From Planctomycetaceae bacterium (GTDB lineage: Bacteria > Planctomycetota > Planctomycetia > Gemmatales > Gemmataceae): a DNA stretch of 64,000 nucleotides. Below, one piece after another: positions 34,107 to 41,268 of the stretch; within the stretch, counting starts at the first letter, position 1; the number at the start of each line of letters is the position of its first letter. Below the pieces are notes generated by a model. The model saw nothing but the letters and a program-made list of their open reading frames with translations. It made no database searches and was not told the DNA's origin. The translations under genes were made by a program, and so were the position numbers. The stretch spans positions 18,275-82,274 of the forward strand of contig PNLP01000030.1 of the NCBI GenBank assembly GCA_013823135.1, in the 5' to 3' direction.

Positions 34107-34301
34107 CACCCCGAAGGGGTGGGACAACATAGCCCAGGGCAACGCCCCGGGGCGGGGTCGCAGGGATTTTGCACCCTGAAGGGGTGCGACAACTACCACT
34201 GATGATCCTCTTGTCTTGTCGCACCCCTTCAGGGTGCTGCGGGTTCTCGATACGCTCCCGGGGCGTTGCCCCGGGCTATGTTGTCCCACCCCTTCGGGGT
34301 G
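34107..34301. repeat. double nested inverted repeat
   Basis: The outer arms 34107-34151 and 34257-34301 are about 45 nt each (CACCCCGAAGGGGTGGGACA...). The inner arms are 34171-34192 and 34217-34238 (GCACCCTGAAGGGGTGCGAC and inverse). Each arm also starts with its own small palindrome (CCCCGAAGGGG). No coding sequence is seen in this gap. Confidence 0.85.
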
Positions 34302-34370
34302 AAAACCACCTCCGCCAAGAACCACAAGAAACCGCGAACCCGCCGCGAACCGGCCGCGTCTATCCCGCAT

Positions 34371-34439
34371 GACGTTGCCCGGTGGGCCGGTAGGTTGCCT
34401 GCAAAGCGCCAACTGTGGGTTCGATTCCCACCAACGTCT
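34371..34439 (+). tRNA. tRNA-Cys(GCA)-like sequence with irregular D-arm
   Basis: A 7-bp perfect acceptor stem is present (GACGTTG 34371-34377 with CAACGTC 34432-34438), with discriminator T at 34439. The T-arm is canonical: GTGGG-TTCGATT-CCCAC. The anticodon loop CTGCAAA (anticodon GCA at 34401-34403) fits tRNA-Cys. The anticodon stem has one mismatch and a G-T pair, position 8 is C, and the D-arm is about 3 nt short and not canonically foldable. It is either an unusual functional tRNA-Cys or a decayed one. CCA is not encoded. Confidence 0.5.
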
Positions 34440-34571
34440 CTCAACCATTTGGAATGCTGACGGGATCGATCCCACCACCGATTTCAGCATTGTTCGCGAA
34501 CGCCGTTGCCAGAAAGGTGACAGATCGATCACACGCCCGAACACATCCAGCTAATCAGTTGCGAGACGGAC

Positions 34572-34820
34572 TCAAGCAGAGAAGATGAAACTGATCCCAG
34601 CTATGATCAAGATTATTCCTCCCCACCAGATTTGTTCGACTAAATACGACCGGCTTCGTCGGTGATCATCCCCGTCGCCAGTCAACTTTTCATTCATCGT
34701 GACGTCATAATTCTGAATTCGAGATCCATATCCAATCATGAGACATCCAGAGACAATTAGTGGAAGACCTACGCATATCACTCGATCATCTCCCGTCAGT
34801 CCAGCGGCGGACGATGTCAC
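34572..34820 (-). CDS. small two-helix membrane protein, unknown
   Basis: This 82-aa frame from GTG 34820 has two hydrophobic segments, VICVGLPLIVSGCLMIGYG and IWWGGIILIIAGISFIF, separated by a charged loop (EKLTGDGDDHRRSRS). The topology is plausible for a real inner-membrane protein. The stretch is noticeably less GC-rich than its neighbours, which may mean foreign origin. No family was recognised and the start is uncertain. Confidence 0.4.
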   Translation of the reverse strand: MTSSAAGLTGDDRVICVGLPLIVSGCLMIGYGSRIQNYDVTMNEKLTGDGDDHRRSRSYLVEQIWWGGIILIIAGISFIFSA

Positions 34821-34830
34821 TCACACTAGG

Positions 34831-35334
34831 TCAGTGTCCCACTTTCGGCACGGTGGCGTCCTGGCTGGCGCGGTAGAGGTTCAGCGTGAGGTGGGCCTGG
34901 CCGTGGTGGTGGGCCTCGTGCCACGCCAGCAGGCGGAACCACTCCTCGTACACCCACTGTGCCGCGTCGTTCGGCTTCTTCGCCATGTCGGCGTCGGTCA
35001 GTGTGCAAAGGTGATCGAGCAAGTCGGCACGGCGATCCGTCAGATACTTGATGATGTCGGCGAGCGGCGGAATGTCGTCGTCGGGGGTGCTGCCACCGGC
35101 GAAGCGACGCACCAACTCGGGTGAGTGGGCGATGCCAGTCTTCATGCGGGTGTTCAGGTGGCGGTCGTCGGTCGCGGCGATGTGCATGAGTTGCCAGGCG
35201 AGGTGAGCACGCCCCGGACCCGGTCGCCAGCTCAGCGCCTTCGCGGGGTCGGGCAACGCGGCGAGTGCTTCGACCAGCCCACGGGTTTTACCGCGAGCGA
35301 ACTCCAGCAAGCCGACGAGATCGGATGGGGTCAT
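34831..35334 (-). CDS. DinB-family protein
   Basis: This 167-aa four-helix-bundle protein of the DinB/YfiT superfamily has three His of the putative metal site in LMHIAATDDRHLN and LAWHEAHHHGQAHLTL. These proteins are often metal-dependent thiol-transferases, although many lack a known reaction. The start was set at ATG 35334 (MTPSDLVGLLEFARG); the frame extends to 35409 without conserved sequence. The leader GGAGTCTCTCCC before the ATG is shared with the gene starting at 42042, and in both cases a palindrome lies just upstream. Confidence 0.75.
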   Translation of the reverse strand: MTPSDLVGLLEFARGKTRGLVEALAALPDPAKALSWRPGPGRAHLAWQLMHIAATDDRHLNTRMKTGIAHSPELVRRFAGGSTPDDDIPPLADIIKYLTDRRADLLDHLCTLTDADMAKKPNDAAQWVYEEWFRLLAWHEAHHHGQAHLTLNLYRASQDATVPKVGH

Positions 35335-35360
35335 GGGAGAGACTCCGAGATGTGATTTGA

Positions 35361-35440
35361 GGCGAGCGAGGGACGTGAGTCCCCCGAGTGTGCGAGAAGA
35401 CAAAGACAAGACTCGGGGGGCTTACGCACCCCCGCTCGCC
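35361..35440. repeat. diverged copy of the GGCGAGCGGGGGACGT palindrome
   Basis: The arms GGCGAGCGAGGGACGTGAGT... (35361-35389) and ...CGCACCCCCGCTCGCC (35411-35440) pair imperfectly. It belongs to the same family as 25380-25452 and 42061-42124. It is located between the transaldolase end and the DinB gene start, in the DinB 5' leader. Confidence 0.75.
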
Positions 35441-35452
35441 AGGACAGCACAA

Positions 35453-36499
35453 TCACTTCAGGGCGGCGCGCTTCTCGGCGATCAGCTTCAGCAGAGCCTT
35501 CTGCGGGTCGGCGAACTTCGAGAGCCCTTCGCTCATCAGCGTCTCTTCGAGCTTCTTCATGTCCACTTTCTTGGCGATATCTTCCAGCACTTCCTTGGGC
35601 GGAAGCTGGTCGATCTGCTTCGTGAAGGTTTGGCCGCTGGCCTGCACAGCCTTGTTCGTTCCGGGCGGGTTCGTCTCGATGTCGCTCCCCGCGAAGGCGG
35701 CCACATACTTCCACGCCGCGTCGGTCGGCTTCTTGGTGCCGGTGCTGGCGAAGATCATTTCCTGTTGCAGCTTCGTTCCCTTGCCCGCCCAGAAATCGCA
35801 GTTCATCTTCCAGATGTACTTGGCGTTCACGATGCCGACCTGACCCTGTGCCGCGGGAATGAGGTCGGCACAGTGTTTCTCGGTGTACACGTCGAGGCGG
35901 CTCACGAAGATGCTGTACACGGTCTTCACAGTGTCCAGGTTCTTCAGGCGTTGCATCCCCTTCCACGTGGCGGCGATCGCTTCCTTGTACTGCCGTTCGC
36001 TGAAGATCAGCGTAATGTTCAGGTTCACGCCCGCGGCGATGAGTTCTTCGAGTGCGCCGAGGCCGCCCGGAGTCGCGGGAACCTTGATGAGGCGGTTCGT
36101 GTGCCCGGCCGACCACTTCTTGCCCAGTTCGATGTACAGCTTGGTGCGTTCGGCGACTGGCAGGTTGCGGGCGTTGTCTTCGATCAGCGGATCGAGTTCG
36201 AAGCTGACCCAGCCGTCGTTGCAACCGGTTTCCTTGGAGACGGGGGCGAACACGTCCTGCGCTTCCTTCACGAGCTTATCGGTCATGGCCCAGGCGATGG
36301 CGGAGTCGTCGTGGCCGGCCTTCATGAGTGCCAGCATGTCGGCGTCGAAGCGGCCGGTCATGAGCAGGTCGGAGATGATGATTGGGTTCGAGGTCGCGCC
36401 GGTGGCACCGTTCGCGCGGTTGGTGGCGATCTCGACTGGGTCAACGGAATCGAGCCACAGTTTCGTGCCGGTGGCGACGAGCGATTGCAACGGTGTCAT
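35453..36499 (-). CDS. tal: transaldolase
   Basis: This 348-aa cytosolic enzyme of the non-oxidative pentose phosphate pathway transfers a dihydroxyacetone unit between sugar phosphates. The N-terminal signature is NGATGATSNPIIISDLL. The Schiff-base Lys139 lies in NRLIKVPATPGGL, followed by NLNITLIFSERQYKEA and SIFVSRLDVY. The C-terminal region has ASTGTKKP. The length fits the longer transaldolase subfamily. It is transcribed toward the DinB gene on the same strand, with a palindrome between them. Confidence 0.92.
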   Translation of the reverse strand: MTPLQSLVATGTKLWLDSVDPVEIATNRANGATGATSNPIIISDLLMTGRFDADMLALMKAGHDDSAIAWAMTDKLVKEAQDVFAPVSKETGCNDGWVSFELDPLIEDNARNLPVAERTKLYIELGKKWSAGHTNRLIKVPATPGGLGALEELIAAGVNLNITLIFSERQYKEAIAATWKGMQRLKNLDTVKTVYSIFVSRLDVYTEKHCADLIPAAQGQVGIVNAKYIWKMNCDFWAGKGTKLQQEMIFASTGTKKPTDAAWKYVAAFAGSDIETNPPGTNKAVQASGQTFTKQIDQLPPKEVLEDIAKKVDMKKLEETLMSEGLSKFADPQKALLKLIAEKRAALK

Positions 36500-36630
36500 G
36501 GCGAGTGCCTCATGGTTAGTGGAACGGTAAGGTTGATGATACGGGGTTGCAGCTTCGTGGATGCGAGGAACAGAAGAGTATTATCCGCAGATTACACAGA
36601 TAGACGCAGATTTGAAAGACAAATGCCGTT

Positions 36631-36727
36631 CTAACCACAGAGGCACCGAGACACAGAGAAGACAAGAGAGTTCTTCAAAACAACGTTCTCTCTTGTCTTC
36701 TCTGTGTCTCGGTGCCTCTGTGGTTAG
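36631..36727. repeat. 40-bp-arm perfect inverted repeat
   Basis: Arms 36631-36670 and 36688-36727 are exact inverses (CTAACCACAGAGGCACCGAG...), with a 17-nt spacer. Flanking sequences (CCGCAGATTACACAGAT at 36581 and ATCTGCGGAATCTGTGG near 36750) are weaker inverted partners. The arms are less GC-rich than the surroundings. It fills most of the 286-nt gap between the transaldolase and dihydrouridine synthase genes. Confidence 0.9.
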
Positions 36728-36785
36728 GTTCTTGCCTTCAGTGCTACGCCCATCTGCGGAATCTGTGGAGCACACTTCTCCTCCA

Positions 36786-37889
36786 TCACCAGTGGGCAAT
36801 CGGCCCAGCGGGGACCGCGACGTGGGCTTGCTGCGTGTCCCATTCGCTCCAGCCTTCGGGCACGCCATCCGCGAACGGGGCGATGATCTCCTCGAACTCC
36901 TGCAGGTTCGTCAGCATCACGAGGCGTTGTTGCACCTTCTTCGGGAACCGCAGCGCCTTCGTGTACCACGTCGCCACCTTGCGGAAGTGAACGCAGCCGC
37001 GGTTCTCGGTGCCGCGCCACGCGACGAGCCGCCGCAGGTGAAGCCGCATGAACTCGATTCGCTCGGCATACGTGCCACGCGGGCCGGGGTCGCCGGTCCG
37101 CACCCAGTTATCGAGCTGCCGGAAGATCCACGGATCGGCGAGCGCCCCGCGACCGATCGCGATGCCGTGGCAACCGGTGTCCACGATCATCCGCATCGCA
37201 TCGGCAACATTCCGCACGTCGCCGTTGCCGAAGACGGGCATCTTGTCCACCGCTTCGACCACCCGCTTGATGCCGTCGTGGTTCACGCCGCCGGCGAAGC
37301 CCTGTTCGCGCGTTCGCCCGTGGATGGTGACCGCCGCCACGCCGACCCGCTCGAACTCGCGGGCGAAGTGCGGGGCGGTCAGGTTGTCGTCGTCCCAGCC
37401 GAGCCGCATCTTCACTGTGACGGGCACCGGCACCGATTCGACCACTTGTCGCACGAGATCGACCGTCGCGCCGGTGGTGTCGCACATCATGGACGAGCCG
37501 CCGCCGACCGCAACGACCTTGCGAACGGGGCAGCCCATGTTGATGTCGATGCCATCGGCGATGCCGCGTTCCACGAGCCACCTGGCGGCACCGGCCATCT
37601 CGTGGGGTTTGCTGCCGAAGATTTGCACGAACAGCGGTCGCTCGGCGGGGTCGTAGGCAAGCAGTTCGTGCGTCTTCTTGAGGCTTTCGAGAATGGCGCG
37701 AGCGTTGATGAGATCGGTGGTGCAAAGCCCGACGCCGCCGATTTCGCGAATCGACAGACGGAACGGCAGGTTGGTGTACCCGGCGAGCGGCGCGAGGTTG
37801 AACCGCGACACGAGGCGATGTGTCCCGATGGTGAGCGGTTCGCGATACCACGCGGGTGGCGACGGGATCTCAGCATTCGCGTTCGTCAT
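36786..37889 (-). CDS. dus: tRNA-dihydrouridine synthase
   Basis: This 367-aa FMN-dependent enzyme reduces specific uridines in the tRNA D-loop using NADPH. The N-terminus has NLAPLAGYTNLPFRLSIREI. The active-site Cys120 lies in DGIDINMGCPVRKV, followed by GGGSSMMCD, VTVKMRLGWDD, VTIHGRTREQGF, GNGDVRN and IGRGALADPWIF. The family is certain; which Dus subclass (A, B or C) is not. The C-terminal helical domain continues to EEIIAPFADG. It lies upstream of the transaldolase on the same strand. Confidence 0.92.
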   Translation of the reverse strand: MTNANAEIPSPPAWYREPLTIGTHRLVSRFNLAPLAGYTNLPFRLSIREIGGVGLCTTDLINARAILESLKKTHELLAYDPAERPLFVQIFGSKPHEMAGAARWLVERGIADGIDINMGCPVRKVVAVGGGSSMMCDTTGATVDLVRQVVESVPVPVTVKMRLGWDDDNLTAPHFAREFERVGVAAVTIHGRTREQGFAGGVNHDGIKRVVEAVDKMPVFGNGDVRNVADAMRMIVDTGCHGIAIGRGALADPWIFRQLDNWVRTGDPGPRGTYAERIEFMRLHLRRLVAWRGTENRGCVHFRKVATWYTKALRFPKKVQQRLVMLTNLQEFEEIIAPFADGVPEGWSEWDTQQAHVAVPAGPIAHW

Positions 37890-37918
37890 GGAATTACTTT
37901 ACAACAGAACCACCGCAC

Positions 37919-38103
37919 CGTTTAGCCGCGACCCGAAGGGGAGCGCGGCTTGGTCTTTACCCTGAAGGGGTTGTATTCCACAGCCCAGGGTCGCCGCTTC
38001 GGCGCACCCTGGGTACGCGGAGAGGTTCCCAATCACGGTAGGTTTCCCAGGGTGGCGCTGCGCTGACCCTGGGCTATGGAGTACAACCCCTGCGGGGTAA
38101 AGC
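37919..38103. repeat. composite repeat between divergent genes
   Basis: It starts with a left half-element GTTTAGCCGCGACCCGAAGG (also found inside pfaC at 26667). A long imperfect inverted repeat follows, with arms around 37953-38015 (TTTACCCTGAAGGGGTTGTA) and 38043-38103 (ending CAACCCCTGCGGGGTAAAGC). No gene is present. Confidence 0.75.
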
Positions 38104-38131
38104 CAAAACCCACGACGACGAGGAACGGACC

Positions 38132-38809
38132 ATGACGGAAGAAGAATGGTTCGCATCACGTGAAACACGCGAGTTGGTCGAGGCATTGGATCCTGAACGA
38201 TACGATCGGAAGTTGCGTTTGTTCGCCGTCGCATGTTGTCGCAGAGTTTGGTATTTACTCCCTGAGGAAGCAACTCGGAGAGTGATCGAACTGTCTGAAG
38301 CCTTCGCTGATGGATCACAGGTTCATGGTGCCCTGCGAACAGCGGTCGAATCGCTCGAATGGAGTTGGGGAGCCGAAGCGGTGCGGTGTGCGGCTGCCTT
38401 GAACTGTGCGAGTTGGCGGGCATCAGCCGCCTCCTATTTGCAGGCATCGCACCACGCCACTCAGGTCGATATCCAAACGATGTCGAGATCTCACGACGCA
38501 AGCTACGCCAACTGGCGGATCGAACGACGGCGTTGGAACGAAACTTGGCATCAGTTGCAATTCCTCCGCGATATCGTCGGCAATCCGTTTCGCCCCGTAA
38601 CCTTCTCGCCCGAGTGGCGCACGTCCACGGCGGTGGCCATCGCACAGGGGATGTACGAGTCACGCGATTTCTCCGCGATGCCGATTCTCGCCGACGCCCT
38701 CCAAGATGCCGGCTGCGACAACGACGACGTGCTGAACCACTGTCGCGACGCGAACGGCGTTCACGTCCGCGGGTGCTGGGTGGTCGATCACGTGCTGGGC
38801 AAGTCGTGA
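38132..38809 (+). CDS. planctomycete-type conserved protein, unknown function
   Basis: This 225-aa soluble protein begins MTEEEWFASRETRELVEAL and contains RKLRLFAVACCRRVWYLLP. It also has LRDIVGNPFRPVTFSPEW, AQGMYESRDFSAMPILADAL and the C-terminal HVRGCWVVDHVLGK. I recognise this pattern as a family that is frequent in Gemmata-like genomes and has no established function. The Cys pair and the invariant-looking C-terminal GCW motif are notable. It follows directly after a palindrome array and is close to other small lineage-specific genes, including a TIGR02996 gene. Confidence 0.65.
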   Translation: MTEEEWFASRETRELVEALDPERYDRKLRLFAVACCRRVWYLLPEEATRRVIELSEAFADGSQVHGALRTAVESLEWSWGAEAVRCAAALNCASWRASAASYLQASHHATQVDIQTMSRSHDASYANWRIERRRWNETWHQLQFLRDIVGNPFRPVTFSPEWRTSTAVAIAQGMYESRDFSAMPILADALQDAGCDNDDVLNHCRDANGVHVRGCWVVDHVLGKS

Positions 38810-38909
38810 CACCGCCTTTTTCTTCACGGTCGCGTTTCCGATGGCACGCACGCCAACCCGGTTCTAAACTTGGGTATCCCGTTTCGCTCAACCGCACGGA
38901 GTCGTTGCC

Positions 38910-39620
38910 GTGGACAAACTCGCCCTGCCTGCCGTGATCCTTCTGGCCTTCGTGGGCTACGCCCTCATTGGCGACCAGTTCAAGAAAATCCGAGAGGCTC
39001 CCCCGGCACAACTTCAGATGAACCCGGTCGTGATCCCCAAGCCCGTGATCCCGACGATGCCGCAGTTCAAGCCGTTCAACCCGTTTGGGCAGTCGGCACC
39101 ACCACCCGAACCCGCGGCCGACGACTTCACCCCGACGGCGTTCGAAGACTCGAACAAGGTGTTCCGTGCGAAGTTCCCGGGCCGCAAGCCAACCCCGGTG
39201 TCGTTCCCGATAGTGAAGGTCAAGGTCACGCGGTACACCGTTCCCAAGCCGAACCTGATGTTCGAGATCGACGAGTACGACAGCGGCTGGAAGGCAGCCC
39301 AGAAGACGGGGACCGCCCGCGAATGGCTCAAGAAGTGTCACCAAAGCCAGCTCGCCGGGATGCACGCCCGGGAAGAGTTCTCGAAGGAACTCACCGTGAC
39401 CGAGGACGTGCCCGGCATCGCGTTTGAGGCGTTGTACATCAAGGACAACAAGCCGCAGGCGTGGTTCGGCCGCGTGTACCTGGTCGATTCGCAACTGTAC
39501 ACGGCGTCGGTCTACGGCGACGCCGCGACGGTGAACCTGCGAGCGCCGGCGTTCCTCGATTCGTTCGCGTTCATGTCCAGGGTGACCGGCAAACCCGACC
39601 CCGACCCGAACATCGACTGA
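38910..39620 (+). CDS. membrane-anchored hypothetical protein
   Basis: This 236-aa protein starts at GTG 38910. An N-terminal hydrophobic anchor (LALPAVILLAFVGYALIG) is followed by a Pro-rich linker (about residues 30-75, PPAQLQMNPVVIPKPVIP). A globular domain rich in beta-strand-like sequence then starts near KVFRAKFPGRKP. No catalytic motif was recognised. It is probably periplasmic and tethered to the inner membrane. Confidence 0.55.
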   Translation: MDKLALPAVILLAFVGYALIGDQFKKIREAPPAQLQMNPVVIPKPVIPTMPQFKPFNPFGQSAPPPEPAADDFTPTAFEDSNKVFRAKFPGRKPTPVSFPIVKVKVTRYTVPKPNLMFEIDEYDSGWKAAQKTGTAREWLKKCHQSQLAGMHAREEFSKELTVTEDVPGIAFEALYIKDNKPQAWFGRVYLVDSQLYTASVYGDAATVNLRAPAFLDSFAFMSRVTGKPDPDPNID

Positions 39621-39655
39621 CCACGGTAGAATATGAGCATCCTCGGAGGGCTGAT

Positions 39656-39940
39656 ATGAACACGGTAATCCTGGATGACGAGCTGAAATCCCGGTTGAAC
39701 GGGTTGGACAAGCACATGGAGATTCGCGACACGGCGGGGAAGTTGGTCGGGCATTTCCTGCCGGACGCCGTGTACATGCGGTTCCTGTACGATCTGGCGA
39801 AGGCGGAATTCGCTCGTGAAGAGTCGGAAAAAGCCGCGAAGGGGATCGTCCGCAAGTGGGACGGCACCAACGGCAAAACCACCGCGGAAGCGATCGCCTA
39901 TGTGAAGAAGATGGCCGAGCAGATTGCGGAGGCCAGATGA
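39656..39940 (+). CDS. small antitoxin-like protein
   Basis: This 94-aa protein starts at ATG 39656, preceded by CGGAGGG. The beginning MNTVILDDELKSRLNGLDKH and the EIRDTAGKLVGHFLP region resemble small planctomycete proteins that look like AbrB/Phd-type antitoxins, and the C-terminal half is helical and charged. No partner toxin follows directly; instead a separate antitoxin-toxin pair begins 34 nt later. The function call is tentative. Confidence 0.45.
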   Translation: MNTVILDDELKSRLNGLDKHMEIRDTAGKLVGHFLPDAVYMRFLYDLAKAEFAREESEKAAKGIVRKWDGTNGKTTAEAIAYVKKMAEQIAEAR

Positions 39941-39974
39941 ACTGGAAAGTGATCCACGCCAACTGGAGAACAGG

Positions 39975-40220
39975 ATGAGCGAAACCGCGACGAAGTTGTT
40001 GCAACAGTTACTCGCGCTTCCCGAGGCAGATCGCCTCGAACTTGTTGATCGTCTTCACGAGAGCATTGACGACCAAGCCGAGGAAGAACCCGATCCCGCA
40101 TTCTTGGCGGAGTTGAACCGGCGACTGCGGGAAGTTGAAGAACACCCCGAGCGATTATTGGATGGCGAGCAAGTAATGGCCGAAACGCGCGAACGCCTTC
40201 GCAGGAAGCGCGAGCAATGA
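39975..40220 (+). CDS. addiction-module antitoxin of the unstable-antitoxin type
   Basis: This 81-aa protein starts at ATG 39975. It has the typical layout of the addiction-module family (PF09720): an N-terminal LLQQLLALPEADRLELVDRL, then SIDDQAEEEPDPAFLAELNR and a charged C-terminus. Such proteins neutralise a RelE/ParE-like toxin encoded immediately downstream and autoregulate the operon. The stop overlaps the ATG of the toxin frame (ATGA, 40217-40220), typical of TA operons. The partner toxin is frameshifted. Confidence 0.8.
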   Translation: MSETATKLLQQLLALPEADRLELVDRLHESIDDQAEEEPDPAFLAELNRRLREVEEHPERLLDGEQVMAETRERLRRKREQ

Positions 40221-40530
40221 ACTACCGGTTTGCTCCCGGCGCTCGACTCGACTCGACTTGTTCGATTTGGTTGACTGGTACGACCAACTGAACGCGGGTT
40301 CCGGCGACACTTTCTTCGCGGCATTTGAGGCAGCCTTGCAGCGCATTCTCGTGCAGCCGCGCGGATACGGTCGAGTATCGCGTGCTCCAACCGGTCGCGA
40401 GGTGCGAGAAGCCCTGATCCGTGGTTACCTTGTCCTCATCACGTTTGAGGTCACGGCAACCGAGGTGGTGATCCTGTCGGTGACGCACGCTCGCGCTGCC
40501 CGGCGTCCGTGGAGGCAACGGCTGCTCTGA
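40217..40530 (+). pseudogene. RelE/ParE-family toxin gene, split by a 5-bp repeat
   Basis: The coupled ATG at 40217 opens MNYRFAPGARLD and then runs out of frame, to a stop at 40291. The remainder of a ParE/RelE toxin (FDLVDWYDQLNAG, PRGYGRVSRAPTGREVREAL and VVILSVTHARAARRPW) is open in another frame from 40258. At the break lies CGACT three times (40244-40258). With two copies the frame reads MNYRFAPGARLDLFDLVDWY and continues intact to a 102-aa toxin. The gene is thus inactivated, or phase-variable, by slippage. The toxin would be a ribosome-dependent RNase or a gyrase inhibitor. It might still start internally, but would lack the N-terminus. Confidence 0.8.
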
Positions 40531-40555
40531 TTCCACATCCTGGAAACGCACTCCG

Positions 40556-41260
40556 ATGAGTGACGAAGACGCACTGCTTGCGGCGATCATCGCCAACCCC
40601 GACGAGGACACGCCGCGGCTCGTCTACGCCGACTGGCTTGACGAGAACGGGCAGGAGGAGCGGGCGGAGTTTATCCGAATCCAATGCCGAATGGCTCGGG
40701 CAATCGAATTGGACTGCTCCGATGACAAACGACTCGGTGAGTTGGAGATGGAAGGGCACCTCGAGAACTGGCTTGGCACGATGCCGGAGTTTGCAAGCGG
40801 ACAGTGGGAGTTCACCCGTGGAATGCCAGAACGGTTGTCGATTCGCTGCGATTCCTTTTTTGCCCACTATGAACAGTTGAAATGCATCTCGTGGCTGCGA
40901 GAAGTGTGCCTCTTCGACGTAATGGACTGGGATGTTGAGGAGTTGTCCCGGCGGGACTGGAACCCTCGCTGGGACGGGTTATACATCGGGGAACACCCGA
41001 TGAGCGGCATTATTGTCTACCAATACGACAACACCCCAACGGTCTTGGCGATTGCAGGCTGCCCCAAAACTTCGCAACTCAAGCGACTCGAATTCTCATT
41101 GTTTGGGTACGCATCCAGAGCGATCGAGGCTCTCATCAGTTCGCCTTACCTGCGCCAACTTCAAAAGCTCAGTCTCGGTTGCGATCTTAGCGGGCCGGAG
41201 TTCGGTTCGCTCCGTGAGCGATTTGGAGGGCGACTCACGAGCGAAGGCCTATTTGTTTAA
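40556..41260 (+). CDS. TIGR02996 domain protein
   Basis: This 234-aa protein begins exactly with the TIGR02996 domain (MSDEDALLAAIIANPDEDTP, RLVYADWLDENGQEERAEFI), almost identical to the start of the protein at 11077. After the ~50-residue domain the C-terminus is different, with weak LRR-like pieces (LKRLEFSLFGYA, LQKLSLGCDLSG). Such proteins are expanded in Gemmata-like organisms and probably act as interaction modules. It starts 25 nt after the toxin remnant on the same strand. Confidence 0.8.
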   Translation: MSDEDALLAAIIANPDEDTPRLVYADWLDENGQEERAEFIRIQCRMARAIELDCSDDKRLGELEMEGHLENWLGTMPEFASGQWEFTRGMPERLSIRCDSFFAHYEQLKCISWLREVCLFDVMDWDVEELSRRDWNPRWDGLYIGEHPMSGIIVYQYDNTPTVLAIAGCPKTSQLKRLEFSLFGYASRAIEALISSPYLRQLQKLSLGCDLSGPEFGSLRERFGGRLTSEGLFV

Positions 41261-41268
41261 TGAGCTTG

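Noticed and set aside
32790..34544. 584-codon reverse frame opposite the RNA ligase gene
   Set aside because: It is antisense to a gene with clear nucleotidyltransferase motifs and is Arg/Gln/Glu-rich; its WWESNPQL-like start arises from the complement of the tRNA-like sequence.
37899..40004. 701-codon reverse frame
   Set aside because: It runs antisense over four forward genes and two repeats and shows no domain sequence.
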